Below are positions 1 to 8,682 of a DNA stretch of 64,000 nucleotides, piece after piece. Under the pieces are notes generated by a model. That model was given only the letters and a program-made list of their open reading frames with translations, searched no databases and was not told the DNA's origin. The position numbers and the translations under genes were made by a program. Numbering within the stretch: position 1 is the first letter of the stretch; every line of letters begins with the position of its first letter. The stretch comes from Marinobacter manganoxydans MnI7-9. Its GTDB lineage: Bacteria; Pseudomonadota; Gammaproteobacteria; Pseudomonadales; Oleiphilaceae. The DNA lies in contig NZ_AGTR01000011.1 of the NCBI RefSeq assembly GCF_000235625.1, positions 40,404 through 104,403 on the forward strand, given 5' to 3'.

Positions 1-13
1 GCAACGGAATGTT

Positions 14-1312
14 TCAGGCCGGGTCCTGGCGCGTCAGATTCTGGCTCCCCGTTGCTGTAACAACCACGTTGTCCTCGATACGAATACCCCCGCAGCCCCT
101 CAGCCTGCCGATCAGCTCCCGGTTCAGGTATGACCCCAACTCCCCTTCCAGCAGGGGTTCCAGCAACGAGGGAATAAAATAGAAGCCTGGTTCAATGGTC
201 ACCACCATGCCGGGCTCCAGCCGGCGGGTCAGGCGCAGGAACGGGGCGTCTTCTGGCGGGGGCGTCGGTTTGCCGGCCACATCATGGACTTGCACGCCCA
301 GGAAATGACCAATGCCATGGGGAAAGAAAACCCGGGTAATGCCTTTGTCGACGATGGCCTCGTCGTCCAGGCCCGATACCAGACCAGTCGCTGACAGCAA
401 AGTAGCAACCCCCTGATGGGCCTTGCGATGAATCTCGATGTAATCCACACCCGGCGCCACCATGTCGCACAGTCTCAGGTGGAGTCGCTCAAGCCCGTGA
501 ATCAGGGCCGCAAAGTGTGACTCCTCCGGTCCCGCCGTGGTGCGGGTGATGTCGGAGCAATAGCCGCGATAACGAACGCCGGCATCGATCAGCAGGCTGC
601 GGGGCTGCCCCGGAGGCTGCGTATCGTAATACTGGTAGTGCAGCGTACCTGCGTGCTCATTCAGGCCGATGATGCTGTGGTAAGGCGCCTCGGCTTCCCG
701 CTGGCGGGTCGCCTGCTGGTAGGCCAGGTTGATGCCGAACTCGCTTTCACCGGCCAGGAATGCCTCCCGGGCAACAGCATGGCCCGCCAGAGCCAGCCTG
801 TTGGCCTGGGCCAGGCACTCGATTTCATAGGCAGTTTTACGAACGCGGGTTTCGTCCAGGTCCCGGAGCAGATCGTCCGGGTTTGCGTCTCCGGGGACAT
901 TACTGATCAGTGCCGGATCGCCAATCACCGCCAGGCTGCCGGGATCATCCAGCAACGGCGCCCTGGGTGAGGCGCTGCTGCGAACCTCGATAAACGTCTG
1001 CCAGGGCTCTTCCGGTAACACTGGATTGGCGTGCCAGAAGTCCACCGGCTCGAACAACCAGAGCACGGGCCTGTGCCCCGCCCGGATCCAGAGCCAGCAG
1101 TGTTCGCGGCCAGCCAGACCGGTCCAGTGCAGAAACGGGCCATAGCCCTGGAAATGCCAGGCCTGATCATCGCCGTAGCGATAAGGGGCGGCACCGGAAG
1201 CGATCAGCAGGCTGTCGTAGCCATGCTCCGCCATCGCCGATTCGTAGCGGCCCTGCAGTTCGTTGAGGTGGTCCGTCTGCAGCGACAAAAGGGCATCATG
1301 TGGCATAGACAT
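14..1312 (-). CDS. pepQ: Xaa-Pro dipeptidase (prolidase, peptidase family M24)
   Basis: Cytosolic metallopeptidase expected to cleave Xaa-Pro dipeptides. The 432-residue product has the pita-bread C-terminal half with the five dimetal ligands recognisable at D243, D254, H336 (in HGIGHFLG), E374 (in TIEPG) and E413 (in RIEDN). Its length fits the bacterial PepQ/organophosphorus acid anhydrolase group (about 440 residues). The start lies inside the 3' end of the LysR gene on the same strand (overlap 1296-1312), so the two are probably cotranscribed; a second ATG two codons later is an equally good start. Family assignment is firm; activity on organophosphates is known for some relatives and is only a possibility here. 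Confidence 0.9.
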   Translation of the reverse strand: MSMPHDALLSLQTDHLNELQGRYESAMAEHGYDSLLIASGAAPYRYGDDQAWHFQGYGPFLHWTGLAGREHCWLWIRAGHRPVLWLFEPVDFWHANPVLPEEPWQTFIEVRSSASPRAPLLDDPGSLAVIGDPALISNVPGDANPDDLLRDLDETRVRKTAYEIECLAQANRLALAGHAVAREAFLAGESEFGINLAYQQATRQREAEAPYHSIIGLNEHAGTLHYQYYDTQPPGQPRSLLIDAGVRYRGYCSDITRTTAGPEESHFAALIHGLERLHLRLCDMVAPGVDYIEIHRKAHQGVATLLSATGLVSGLDDEAIVDKGITRVFFPHGIGHFLGVQVHDVAGKPTPPPEDAPFLRLTRRLEPGMVVTIEPGFYFIPSLLEPLLEGELGSYLNRELIGRLRGCGGIRIEDNVVVTATGSQNLTRQDPA

Positions 1313-2212
1313 CTTCCAGTTTTGTCCAGAGCGTTAAGAGATCGTCCGACCGGGTATCCCGCAGCCGGACCAGGCGGATTTCCAGGGGCACATCCCAGCT
1401 CTCATCACCGGCGCGCACCAGACTGCCGAACTGTTCGCTTTTCTCGGTCATGCGTCTGGGCAACCAGCCCATGCCGAAACCCTGCTTGACCAATGCCTTG
1501 ATACTGGCTGACCGGGTATTTTCGTTCAAGGGCAACAGATTGGCGGTTAGCCCACGCCGAACAAGATGACCTTCGATCGCCGACTGGAGAAAACCACGGC
1601 TGTGGTAGGCAATAAGCGGTACCGGCTGTTCCGGGCTGCCCGGCAGAGCAAACCGGGGGTGTCCGTCGTCGTCAGCAACGCTGACCGGCACCAGCGACTC
1701 CCGCGCCAGCACCAGCCATTCGTATCTGTCTTCGGCCACCTGCCGCCCCAGGGCAAATCCGGGTGCCAGTAACACAACACCAGATCACATTCGCCACTGT
1801 CCAGCGCCTCAAGGAATTGCTCGCCCACCCAGCTGGTGGCATTCAGGTTCAGCTGCAGGCGTTCAGCAATACTCGCGTCTCTGGCCCAGGCCTGGTAAAA
1901 GTGGGAAAACAGCCCCTGGGTGGAGCCGACACTGATCCGGGCAGAAGCCTCGGCTTCAAGGGCGGCAATGCGGTCCCGGGTATCCAGCACGTCACGGGTG
2001 ATTCGCTCGCACAGTTCCCGGAACATCTCCCCTGCCGGTGTCAGTGAGAGCGGCAACGTCTGGCGGTTGATCAGCGTGCTGCCCATGGCCTCTTCCAGCA
2101 GCTTGATCCGTCGGCTGAACGTAGGCTGGCTCACATGCTGCAATTCGGCAGCACGTGCGAAATGGCGCGTTCGGGCCAGCGCCAGAAAATCTTCCAACCA
2201 GCGTACTTCCAT
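1296..2212 (-). pseudogene. LysR-family transcriptional regulator, frameshifted
   Basis: The N-terminal part (from 2212) carries a typical LysR winged helix-turn-helix in its first 60 residues, and the substrate-binding domain follows. The reading frame breaks near 1750: one frame reads DLVLCYWHPDLPWGG and the correct continuation GRQVAEDRYEW lies in another. One extra G in the GGGG run at that point restores a full-length protein of about 305 residues that ends at 1296. The break is therefore either a one-base homopolymer sequencing error or a real inactivating deletion. The gene overlaps pepQ, which it may regulate. Its inducer is unknown. Confidence 0.8.
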
Positions 2213-2287
2213 GGAATCCCCTGAGGGTATGTCGTTGTGTCGATGCGAGTTCTTCTACTGGCATCATAGCCTATCGCAGCGGCGCCG

Positions 2288-2951
2288 TTACAACCGTCCC
2301 TCTTCCACCGCATGGCAGGCAACCTGGGTGCCGCCATCGGTGGTGATCAGCTGCGGCACCTCCTGCCGGCATCGCTCATTGGCATAAGGGCAACGTCCAT
2401 GGAACACGCACCCGGAGGGCAGGTTCACCGGCGTGGGCACTTCCCCCTTGAGGCGAATATGGTTGGGCCGGTCATCCTCCAGCTTCGGAATCGCCGACAG
2501 CAGCCCCTGGGTGTACGGATGCTGGGCATCGTTGATAATTTCCCGGGTCGGCCCCTGCTCGATGATCCGGCCGGAGTACATGACCAGCATCCGCTGGGTC
2601 ACCTGGGAGACCACGCCAAGGTCGTGGGTAATCAGCATCAGCGCTACGTTCTCCTGCTCGCACAGGTTCAGCAGCAGGTCCATGATCTCCGCCTGGATAG
2701 TCACGTCCAGGGCCGTCGTGGGCTCATCGGCAATGATGATTTCCGGGTCCAGCAGCAATGATCACCCGCTGGCGCATGCCCCGGACATCTCATGGGGGTA
2801 CTGATTCAGCCGTTTCTCCGGCGACGGGCTCCCCTACCAGACCCAGCCGCTCGCCCTTGTCCAGGCTGAAACTGATGCCGCGCAGTGCCGTCAGGTCGCC
2901 GCCACGCACCGCAAAACGCACATCCAGATTTTTAACTTCCAACAGTGCCAT
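2288..2951 (-). pseudogene. Dipeptide/oligopeptide ABC transporter ATPase (DppD-like), internally deleted
   Basis: The start (ATG at 2951) gives a normal first 40 residues ending at GLVGE, where Walker A should follow. The sequence then jumps to the region just before the signature motif (RLNQYPHEMSG, near 2810) with frame breaks, and resumes in frame from LLDPEIIIADEPTTALD (Walker B and D-loop) to a normal oligopeptide C-terminal domain containing CVFHGRCPYANERC. Walker A and roughly 100 residues are missing, so the product cannot hydrolyse ATP. It follows the dppC-like remnant by 4 bases. The partner ATPase (DppF type) is absent; a LysR gene comes next. Confidence 0.8.
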
Positions 2952-2955
2952 GGTG

Positions 2956-3505
2956 TTACCCCTTGTACAGCCGTGAGTTCATCACATCCCGCAACCAGTC
3001 ACCCAACAGGTTGATGACCAGTACGAGCACCACCAGCACCAGACCCGGGATCAGGGTGATCCACCAGGAGCCGCTCTGGATGTAATCAAAGCCGGATTTG
3101 ATCAGCGACCCGAGGGACGGCTGGGTTTCCGGCATGCCCAGGCCCAGGAATGACAGCGCCCACGATGATGGCAACCATCAGGGTGGAGAACGACAGCTGC
3201 ACATCGGCAATGCGCATCAGCACCGCATCCACCTTGCCGCCCAGATAGCCGGCCAGCAGGCCGAAAAGAATACCCAGAAACGCCTGCAGAACCACCGCCC
3301 CAAAGCCGATCATTAACGACACCCGGGCGCCGTACAGAATGGTGGACAGCAGATCCCGGCCCTGGGCGTCGGTGCCCAGGGGAAATGCCGGATCGGCACC
3401 GCTCATGCCCACCGGGGGCAGCTCGGAATTCATAATGTTGATCAGCGCCAGATCGTAGGGATCGGCGGGCGCCAGCAGCGGCGCAAACACCGCCGCCCAC
3501 GGTAA
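2956..3505 (-). pseudogene. Dipeptide/oligopeptide ABC permease (DppC-like), two deletions
   Basis: Only two pieces of the inner-membrane permease remain. One runs from VFAPLLAPADPYDL through DVQLSFSTLMVAIIVGA; the second runs from ALSFLGLGMPETQPSLG to the C-terminus NSRLYKG. The conserved EAA loop region, about 90-100 residues between IIVGA and LSFLGLG, is missing, with a frame change at about 3165. The N-terminal transmembrane segment is also gone because the dppB-like gene is fused straight into it near 3505. The gene cannot encode a working permease as written. Confidence 0.8.
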
Positions 3506-4316
3506 TCACCGGCAGCATGGTGTTCTTGAGTGCGTGCAGGAAGTTGATACGGCCGGCACTGAGGCCCTTGGCCCGGGCGTAACGAACGTAATCGCTCTGC
3601 AGCACTTCCATCATCTCGGCCCGGCTCAGGCGGATAAACAGCGGCAGCATGATCGAGGCCAGGGACACCGACGGCAGGACCAGATGCATCAGCCCGGTAC
3701 CGGTGAAGAAACCGGACTCCCAGGTGCCGAACAGGTGCGTGAGCTCATCGCCCCGGCCGTAGGAGGGCAGCCCGCCTTCGGTGCTGAAGAAATCGTTCAG
3801 CCACTGGCCCCAACCGGTATCCGACGGGAACCAGTTCACCGTCACACCAATGGAGAGCAGCTGAATCAGCACAATGGCCGTCAGGAACACCGGGATGGAG
3901 ATACCCACGGTACTGACGCCCATAAAGAATTTGGATAACCATGCCTGGGGTCGGATAGCGGCATAGACACCGATCGGCACGGAGAGAAACACAATAATGA
4001 GACTGGCACCGATCACCAGCTCCAGGGTCGCCGGCAGGTGTTCGGCGATCACCTCCAGGGTCGGCTTGCTGTAGAAATAGGAGTTGCCCAGGTCACCCTG
4101 GAGCGCATTGCCCGCGAAACGCAGGTACTGCACCACCATAGGGTCGTTCAGACCGACCTCCTCGCGAATGGCTTCCCGCTCCTCTTCGGAGACGGACATG
4201 CCCACCATTTCCTGAAGCGGGTCCCCGAGGCCATCCTGAATGGCAAAGGCGATCACACTGATCACAAACATGACCAGAAACGCCTGGGAAATCCGCTGAA
4301 CCAAAAACGCTAACAT
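3506..4316 (-). pseudogene. Dipeptide/oligopeptide ABC permease (DppB-like), 3' truncated
   Basis: From the ATG at 4316 the product is a clean DppB-type permease: first membrane helix, the periplasmic loop, and the cytoplasmic EAA-type segment with YVRYARAKGLS. It is normal until NTMLPVITVGG, where the last membrane helices should begin. There the reading frame runs into dppC sequence near 3505 and loses phase. The last 50-60 residues of DppB and the start of DppC are deleted. Its start abuts the end of the substrate-binding protein remnant. Confidence 0.8.
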
Positions 4317-5184
4317 GGAAAGCTTCCGGATAAGGCTTGCAAACAAAAGGCCGCGTCGTCATACAGACGCTGCTCTACTTCCTGCAGCATGGCCGCACGC
4401 TTGTCCAGGTCGGTCTCGACATTGGCCTTCTGAACCAGGGCGTCGATTTCCGGGTTGCAGTAGTTACCGGCGTTGTACTGGCCAGCGCCACTGTCGGCGT
4501 CCGGGCAGAACGTCAGGAACTCATAGAAGTTGGCGGAGTCCTCGGTGTCCGCGTGCCAGCCGATCATCATCATGTCAGCGGCGCGGTTGTCATACTCCGG
4601 CCAGTACTGGGCCTTCGGCAGGGTTTTTTCAGATCCACCTTGATGTTGATCCGGGCCAGCATGGCAGCCACCGCCTGAGCGATCTTGTCGTCGTTCACGT
4701 AGCGGTTGTTCGGCGCCATCATGGTGATGGTGAAACCGTCCTCATAACCGGCTTCCTTCATCAGTTCCTGGGCCTTGGCGACATCGAAGCGCGGTGTGAG
4801 GGACTCGTTATGGCCCTGGTAGCCCGCCGGGAACATCTGCGCAGCTGGCGTGGCGAAACCCTTCATGATCTTGGCGGCAATACCTTCCTGGTTGATGGCG
4901 GAGGCAATCGCCTCGCGAACCTTCGGGTTCTTGAAGGCTTCCACCCGCTCCCAGCTCTCTGCCAGACGCGGCTCAAAACCAAGATCCTTGGTCCAGCGCA
5001 GCAGCGGATCAAAGGTCATATGAGACAGCTGGAGAATGCCACCAGACAGCTGCTCATGAATGTCGAGGGTTACCGGATCGGCGTCGTACGCCATCTTCAG
5101 TTCTTTGGTCGCCTCGGCGCCCAGAGCAACTGGCGCCGAGGCCAGGGCCATGGAACCGACAAATGCTGCAATCAGTTTTTTCAT
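4310..5184 (-). pseudogene. Dipeptide/oligopeptide ABC substrate-binding protein, deleted and frameshifted
   Basis: The ATG at 5184 begins MKKLIAAFVGSMALASAPVA, a good signal peptide; the longer GTG start is less likely. The family-5 binding protein is normal to AESWERV, then jumps to EAFKNPKVREAIASAIN near 4945, losing about 230 residues of the ligand-binding fold. A second break occurs in the T6 run at 4624-4629 (A6 on the coding strand); one more base would join INIKVDLKK to LPKAQYW. The C-terminal piece (4310-4573) ends abnormally after YDDAAF. This gene headed the dpp-like operon on the minus strand. Confidence 0.8.
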
Positions 5185-5340
5185 CGCGTTTTCCGTCGCT
5201 GTTTTAGGAATTTTCACGGAACATCGGCGCAGAACGGCGCCGAATGTCTGGCCAACAAGCTAGTCTCGGAAAACACTTAGGGCAATCGAAATTGCAACAT
5301 GGGGCTATACGCCAGGTGAATGACCTGTTTTGGCGCGGAC

Positions 5341-6063
5341 TTACAGACGAAAAAACAATGGCAGAATAAGCGCGGTAAAAACCCCGGTAAGCCCCATACC
5401 CAGAGATGCAAACGCACCGGCGGTGTGACTGATCTCGAACGCCCTCGCCGTGCCAATCGCATGGCCGTTCAGACCCAGGGCAAAGCCGAGAATCCGTTCG
5501 TCTTTCACAGGTAAAAGCCGCGCGAGCAGGTCAACGAAGAGGGTTGCCACCACGCCGGTGATCAGAAGCCCGCCCATCATCAGGGGCACCGAACCACCCA
5601 GTTGCTCGGTAATACCAATGGCAATAGGTGCCGTCACCGACTTGGGCGCCAGCGAGGCCAGCACCTCCGGCGTCGCTCCCAACGCCCAACCAATCACCAC
5701 GGCGTAAACCGCCGCCATGGTGGCGGCAATCGGCAGCGTGACTACAATCGGGCGCCACATGGCACGGATATGGTGCATCTGCTGGTACAAGGGAATCCCG
5801 AGTGCGACGGTGGCAGGCCCCAGCAACACCGTCAGCCACCGCGCGCCCTGTTGGTAATCCTGGTAATCCACCGCCAACGCGATGAAGCCAGATAAAAGAC
5901 ACGCAGACAAAACAACCGGCGGCAGCCAGATAGGCCGGCCAATGCGGGAGAACAGCCAGTTGCCGGCAAAGAAGGCACCGAGGGTCAAACCGATCGCAAG
6001 AATCGGGGTGGCGGCAAGCGACTCCGGCAGGGCCTGGAAGCGCGCGAGTAGCTCACTCACCAT
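5341..6063 (-). CDS. lrgB: LrgB family membrane protein
   Basis: The 240-residue, multi-pass membrane protein has the LrgB signature region SVTAPIAIGITEQLGG and a conserved C-terminal GLNGHAIGTARAFE. LrgB works with LrgA; the pair is described as holin/antiholin-like and, in some Gram-positives, as a pyruvate transport system. Its ATG overlaps the end of lrgA (6053-6063), which indicates translational coupling. Length is normal for the family. The role in this organism is not shown by the sequence. Confidence 0.9.
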   Translation of the reverse strand: MVSELLARFQALPESLAATPILAIGLTLGAFFAGNWLFSRIGRPIWLPPVVLSACLLSGFIALAVDYQDYQQGARWLTVLLGPATVALGIPLYQQMHHIRAMWRPIVVTLPIAATMAAVYAVVIGWALGATPEVLASLAPKSVTAPIAIGITEQLGGSVPLMMGGLLITGVVATLFVDLLARLLPVKDERILGFALGLNGHAIGTARAFEISHTAGAFASLGMGLTGVFTALILPLFFRL

Positions 6064-6412
6064 CGCTAACGCCTCTTTTCGTCACCGCTTTCATCAACAA
6101 CAACGTCGTCAGCACACTGAGAAAGGTGCCCACCAGCAATGCCGCCGCAACCGCCAGCCACTGCCCGGAGAACTGGTTCGCCGTGAAAAACACACCCACC
6201 ACCCCCGGCATGATCAAGAGCACCAGCACCGATATCAGCCCCTGGCTGGCCCGAGCAAGATCATCACTCACGTTGCCTTTAAGCATCAGCGTGAAGGTAA
6301 TGACCACCATCCCCAGCACGCCGCCACTCACCGGCAACGCCAGAAGCAGGCGCACAGACTCGCCAAGAATAAAAAACAGCACCAGAACCAGAAAACCACG
6401 CAACATCGGCAT
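6053..6412 (-). CDS. lrgA: CidA/LrgA family membrane protein
   Basis: Small protein of 119 residues with four predicted membrane helices and the CidA/LrgA core (FFILGESVRLLLALPVSGGVLGM, split here only by eye). It is the first gene of a two-gene operon with lrgB, overlapping it by 11 bases. The product is the partner of LrgB in the inner membrane. Upstream DNA to yaeQ is short (6413-6487), so the two units are transcribed divergently from a compact promoter region. Confidence 0.88.
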   Translation of the reverse strand: MPMLRGFLVLVLFFILGESVRLLLALPVSGGVLGMVVITFTLMLKGNVSDDLARASQGLISVLVLLIMPGVVGVFFTANQFSGQWLAVAAALLVGTFLSVLTTLLLMKAVTKRGVSDGE

Positions 6413-6487
6413 GCGCTTACACTCACCCGGGAAAGAATTGCATTACACTAGCCCAAACCCCTATCCCGATACCAATGCAGGAAGCCC

Positions 6488-7033
6488 ATGGCGCTCAAAG
6501 CAACCATCCTCAAGGCGACGCTCAACATCGCCGACATGGACCGTCACTACTACGCGGATCATCAATTGACCATCGCCCAGCATCCGTCGGAAACGGACCT
6601 GCGCGTGATGATCCGGCTGCTTGCCTTTGCCCTGAACGCCGGCGACACCCTCGAATTTACCAAAGGCCTGAGCACCGATGATGAGCCAGAGCTGTGGCAG
6701 AAAGACCTGACCGGCGAAATTGAATTATGGATCGAGCTTGGCCTGCCAGAAGAAGACCGAATAAGGAAGGCCTGCAACCGCGCCGGGAAAGTGATCCTCT
6801 ACACCTATGGCGATCGCGCATTCCCAGTCTGGTGGGACAAACATCACGGCAAGCTGGAACGTTTCGACAACCTCACCATTGTTCACCTACCCGGCGACAG
6901 CACTGAGGCCCTGGCAGCGCTCGCGGACCGGTCCATGAGCTTCCAGGTGACCATCCAGGATGGCGAGGTCACCTTCAGCAATGACAACAATCTGGTATCG
7001 ATTACCCCCGAGCAGCGACTACCCCAGAACTGA
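6488..7033 (+). CDS. yaeQ: YaeQ family protein
   Basis: The 181-residue product matches the YaeQ family throughout: MALKATILKATLNIADMDR at the start, the RLLAFALNA segment, WIELGLPEEDRI and the ERFDNLTIV region. YaeQ proteins adopt a PD-(D/E)XK nuclease-like fold; their biological role is poorly defined. An AGGA box lies five bases before the ATG. The gene is of normal length and marks conserved backbone next to the tRNA. Confidence 0.92.
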   Translation: MALKATILKATLNIADMDRHYYADHQLTIAQHPSETDLRVMIRLLAFALNAGDTLEFTKGLSTDDEPELWQKDLTGEIELWIELGLPEEDRIRKACNRAGKVILYTYGDRAFPVWWDKHHGKLERFDNLTIVHLPGDSTEALAALADRSMSFQVTIQDGEVTFSNDNNLVSITPEQRLPQN

Positions 7034-7123
7034 GGTCAGGACTTGCCGCCGGGGGCTGGACAGACACCCGCTACGCACGTAAGATTGCGCACTCGAAATC
7101 GGCGAGTCATCGTCGAGCTCGAA

Positions 7124-7200
7124 GCGCCCGTAGCTCAGCTGGATAGAGCGTTGCCCTCCGGAGGCAAAGGTCATAGGTTCGAATCCTATCGGGCGCGCCA
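7124..7200 (+). tRNA. tRNA-Arg(CCG)
   Basis: A complete cloverleaf can be folded by hand: acceptor stem GCGCCCG/CGGGCGC, anticodon stem TTGCC/GGCAA enclosing loop CTCCGGA, and a T arm with GGTTCGAATCC. The anticodon is CCG, reading CGG arginine codons. The CCA end is encoded. It sits at the boundary between conserved backbone and a long metal-resistance region, a common integration point for islands. Confidence 0.96.
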
Positions 7201-7209
7201 TTATTTTCA

Positions 7210-7238
7210 AAGGCTTGCGTGAAAACGCAGGCCTTTTT
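7210..7238 (+). terminator. Rho-independent terminator after tRNA-Arg
   Basis: The stem AGGCtTGCGT / ACGCAgGCCT closes on a GAAA loop and is followed by TTTTT. It begins about ten bases after the tRNA CCA end, as expected for a tRNA transcription unit. Confidence 0.8.
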
Positions 7239-7239
7239 T

Positions 7240-7517
7240 ATTTGCCTGTGCCCAAATTGTGCCTTGCTGGAGCCCAGTCACTTTAGGCCGCTGCTATATC
7301 ACTCAGTAAAAAGACCATTGCACGGTTTCCACCTCACCATCTCCAAGGCACAGCCACTCCGCGTTATCTATGAATCCAAAACGCCTTGTTGTCGAAACCT
7401 TTGGTCGCAATGCGAACATTGGAAGCAACCAATTAACGCTTCTTCCCGCATTACTTCGAAACCTATATGAGGGAAAGCACACTTTTTCAGTATACAGCTA
7501 TTTCACATTCCCCCTGA
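7240..7517. other. Gene-poor stretch after the tRNA
   Basis: No recognisable gene. One short open frame (7370-7543, 57 codons, beginning MNPKRLVVETFG) has no clear ribosome-binding site and no family I recognise, and it runs into the CDF remnant that follows. I regard the stretch as degraded DNA at the island edge. Confidence 0.4.
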
Positions 7518-8388
7518 AACCAAGCATAAACGGGTTGCAGTAGCCATCTGGGCAAACGGCATCCTGACTCTCGTCCAGATCGCGGAAAGGACTTTGCCGG
7601 CAGCTTGGCGCTGATTGCCGATGCTATACATAACTTCTGGGACATGGCATCGCTGATTATCGCGTTCGCGGCCCGTAAGATTGCGCGTCGCCCGGCTGAA
7701 TAAAAGCTGACCTTCGGCTACGGGCGAATAAAGGTAGGTGTTGCGCTGTTAAATACACCACCTTGATCATGATAGGGCCCTACCTGATATACGAGGGTGT
7801 CATGCGGTTCCCAGATCCGCTGGAACTCAAGGGGTGTTGGGTAGTCTGACTTACATTGTTGCACTGATAATGGACGCGTTGAGCGCGCTGCTGACCTACT
7901 CAATGCAGAAGGGCAGCGTTAATATTCATGCGTTGTTTTACACAACTTGTCTGATGCGTTTGCGTCAATAGCAGTGTTATAGGCGGAGCTCTTATCTTGC
8001 TCTACGACATGCGCTGGGTTGATTCCGCAATCACCATTGGCATGGCCAGCTATATTCTCTACTTGGACCTGACAGAAATTGGCGGGACCATCAGAACACT
8101 CATGCTGGGGAGTCCCGAGGATATCGGCACAGATTCCGTCATTGGGGCAGTATCAGACTTAGAAGGAGTTATCGACTTCACCCCGTACATTTTTGGCAGG
8201 TGGGTGAGCATGATGCCTCGCTCGACGCCCGTGTGGTTGTCGAGATGAGTGCGTGGAATGAACTTGAGAAAATCAAGGACGGGATAAAACAGGCTTTGGA
8301 GAAAGAGTTCAGCGTAACTCATTCAACACTGGAATTTGAACACCCTGACTACAAGCACGAGGGGGCAAATACCTATAAACATAGTTAA
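7518..8388 (+). pseudogene. Cation diffusion facilitator (CzcD-like), decayed
   Basis: Pieces of a CDF metal exporter appear in order but in different frames: RVAVAIWANGILTLVQIA, then AGSLALIADAIHNF with AARKIARRP, then an in-frame TAA, then KLTFGYGRI, later YSMQKGSVNI, and finally a long clean segment (LLYDMRWVDSAITIG to about 8388) covering the last membrane helices and the cytoplasmic domain. Multiple indels plus a nonsense codon show genuine decay rather than a single sequencing error. An intact version would export Zn, Cd or Co from the cytoplasm. Total length is close to that of an intact CDF gene, so little DNA is lost. Confidence 0.8.
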
Positions 8389-8682
8389 CCGGCGCGCTAT
8401 GTGACATACCTCATCATGCAGATTCCAAACGAATGGCGAACCACAAAGGCACGAGGACTCCATGCGAGACATGATTGAACCCCATCAAATTTGGGCCTAC
8501 CCCATCGCTGCTGTTCTCGGCCTTTTAGAGGGCAGGAAACCTCCCCCGGGAAATATGTTGCCAGAGTATCTGCCCGGGACTCCATACCCAGGCTCTTGCT
8601 TTATAACAACATTACCCAGACACCGCTGCATCATCAGACCTCGCCAGAATCTCGAAAGCAATATGGCGAGGTCTAACTTTCT
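8389..8682. other. Intergenic stretch with inverted repeat after cusA
   Basis: No supported gene. It contains a perfect 10-base inverted repeat, GACCTCGCCA at 8637-8646 and TGGCGAGGTC at 8664-8673, just beyond the cusA stop codon. There is only a weak T-rich tail, so it may be an imperfect terminator or simply a structured end of the cus transcript. Confidence 0.45.
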
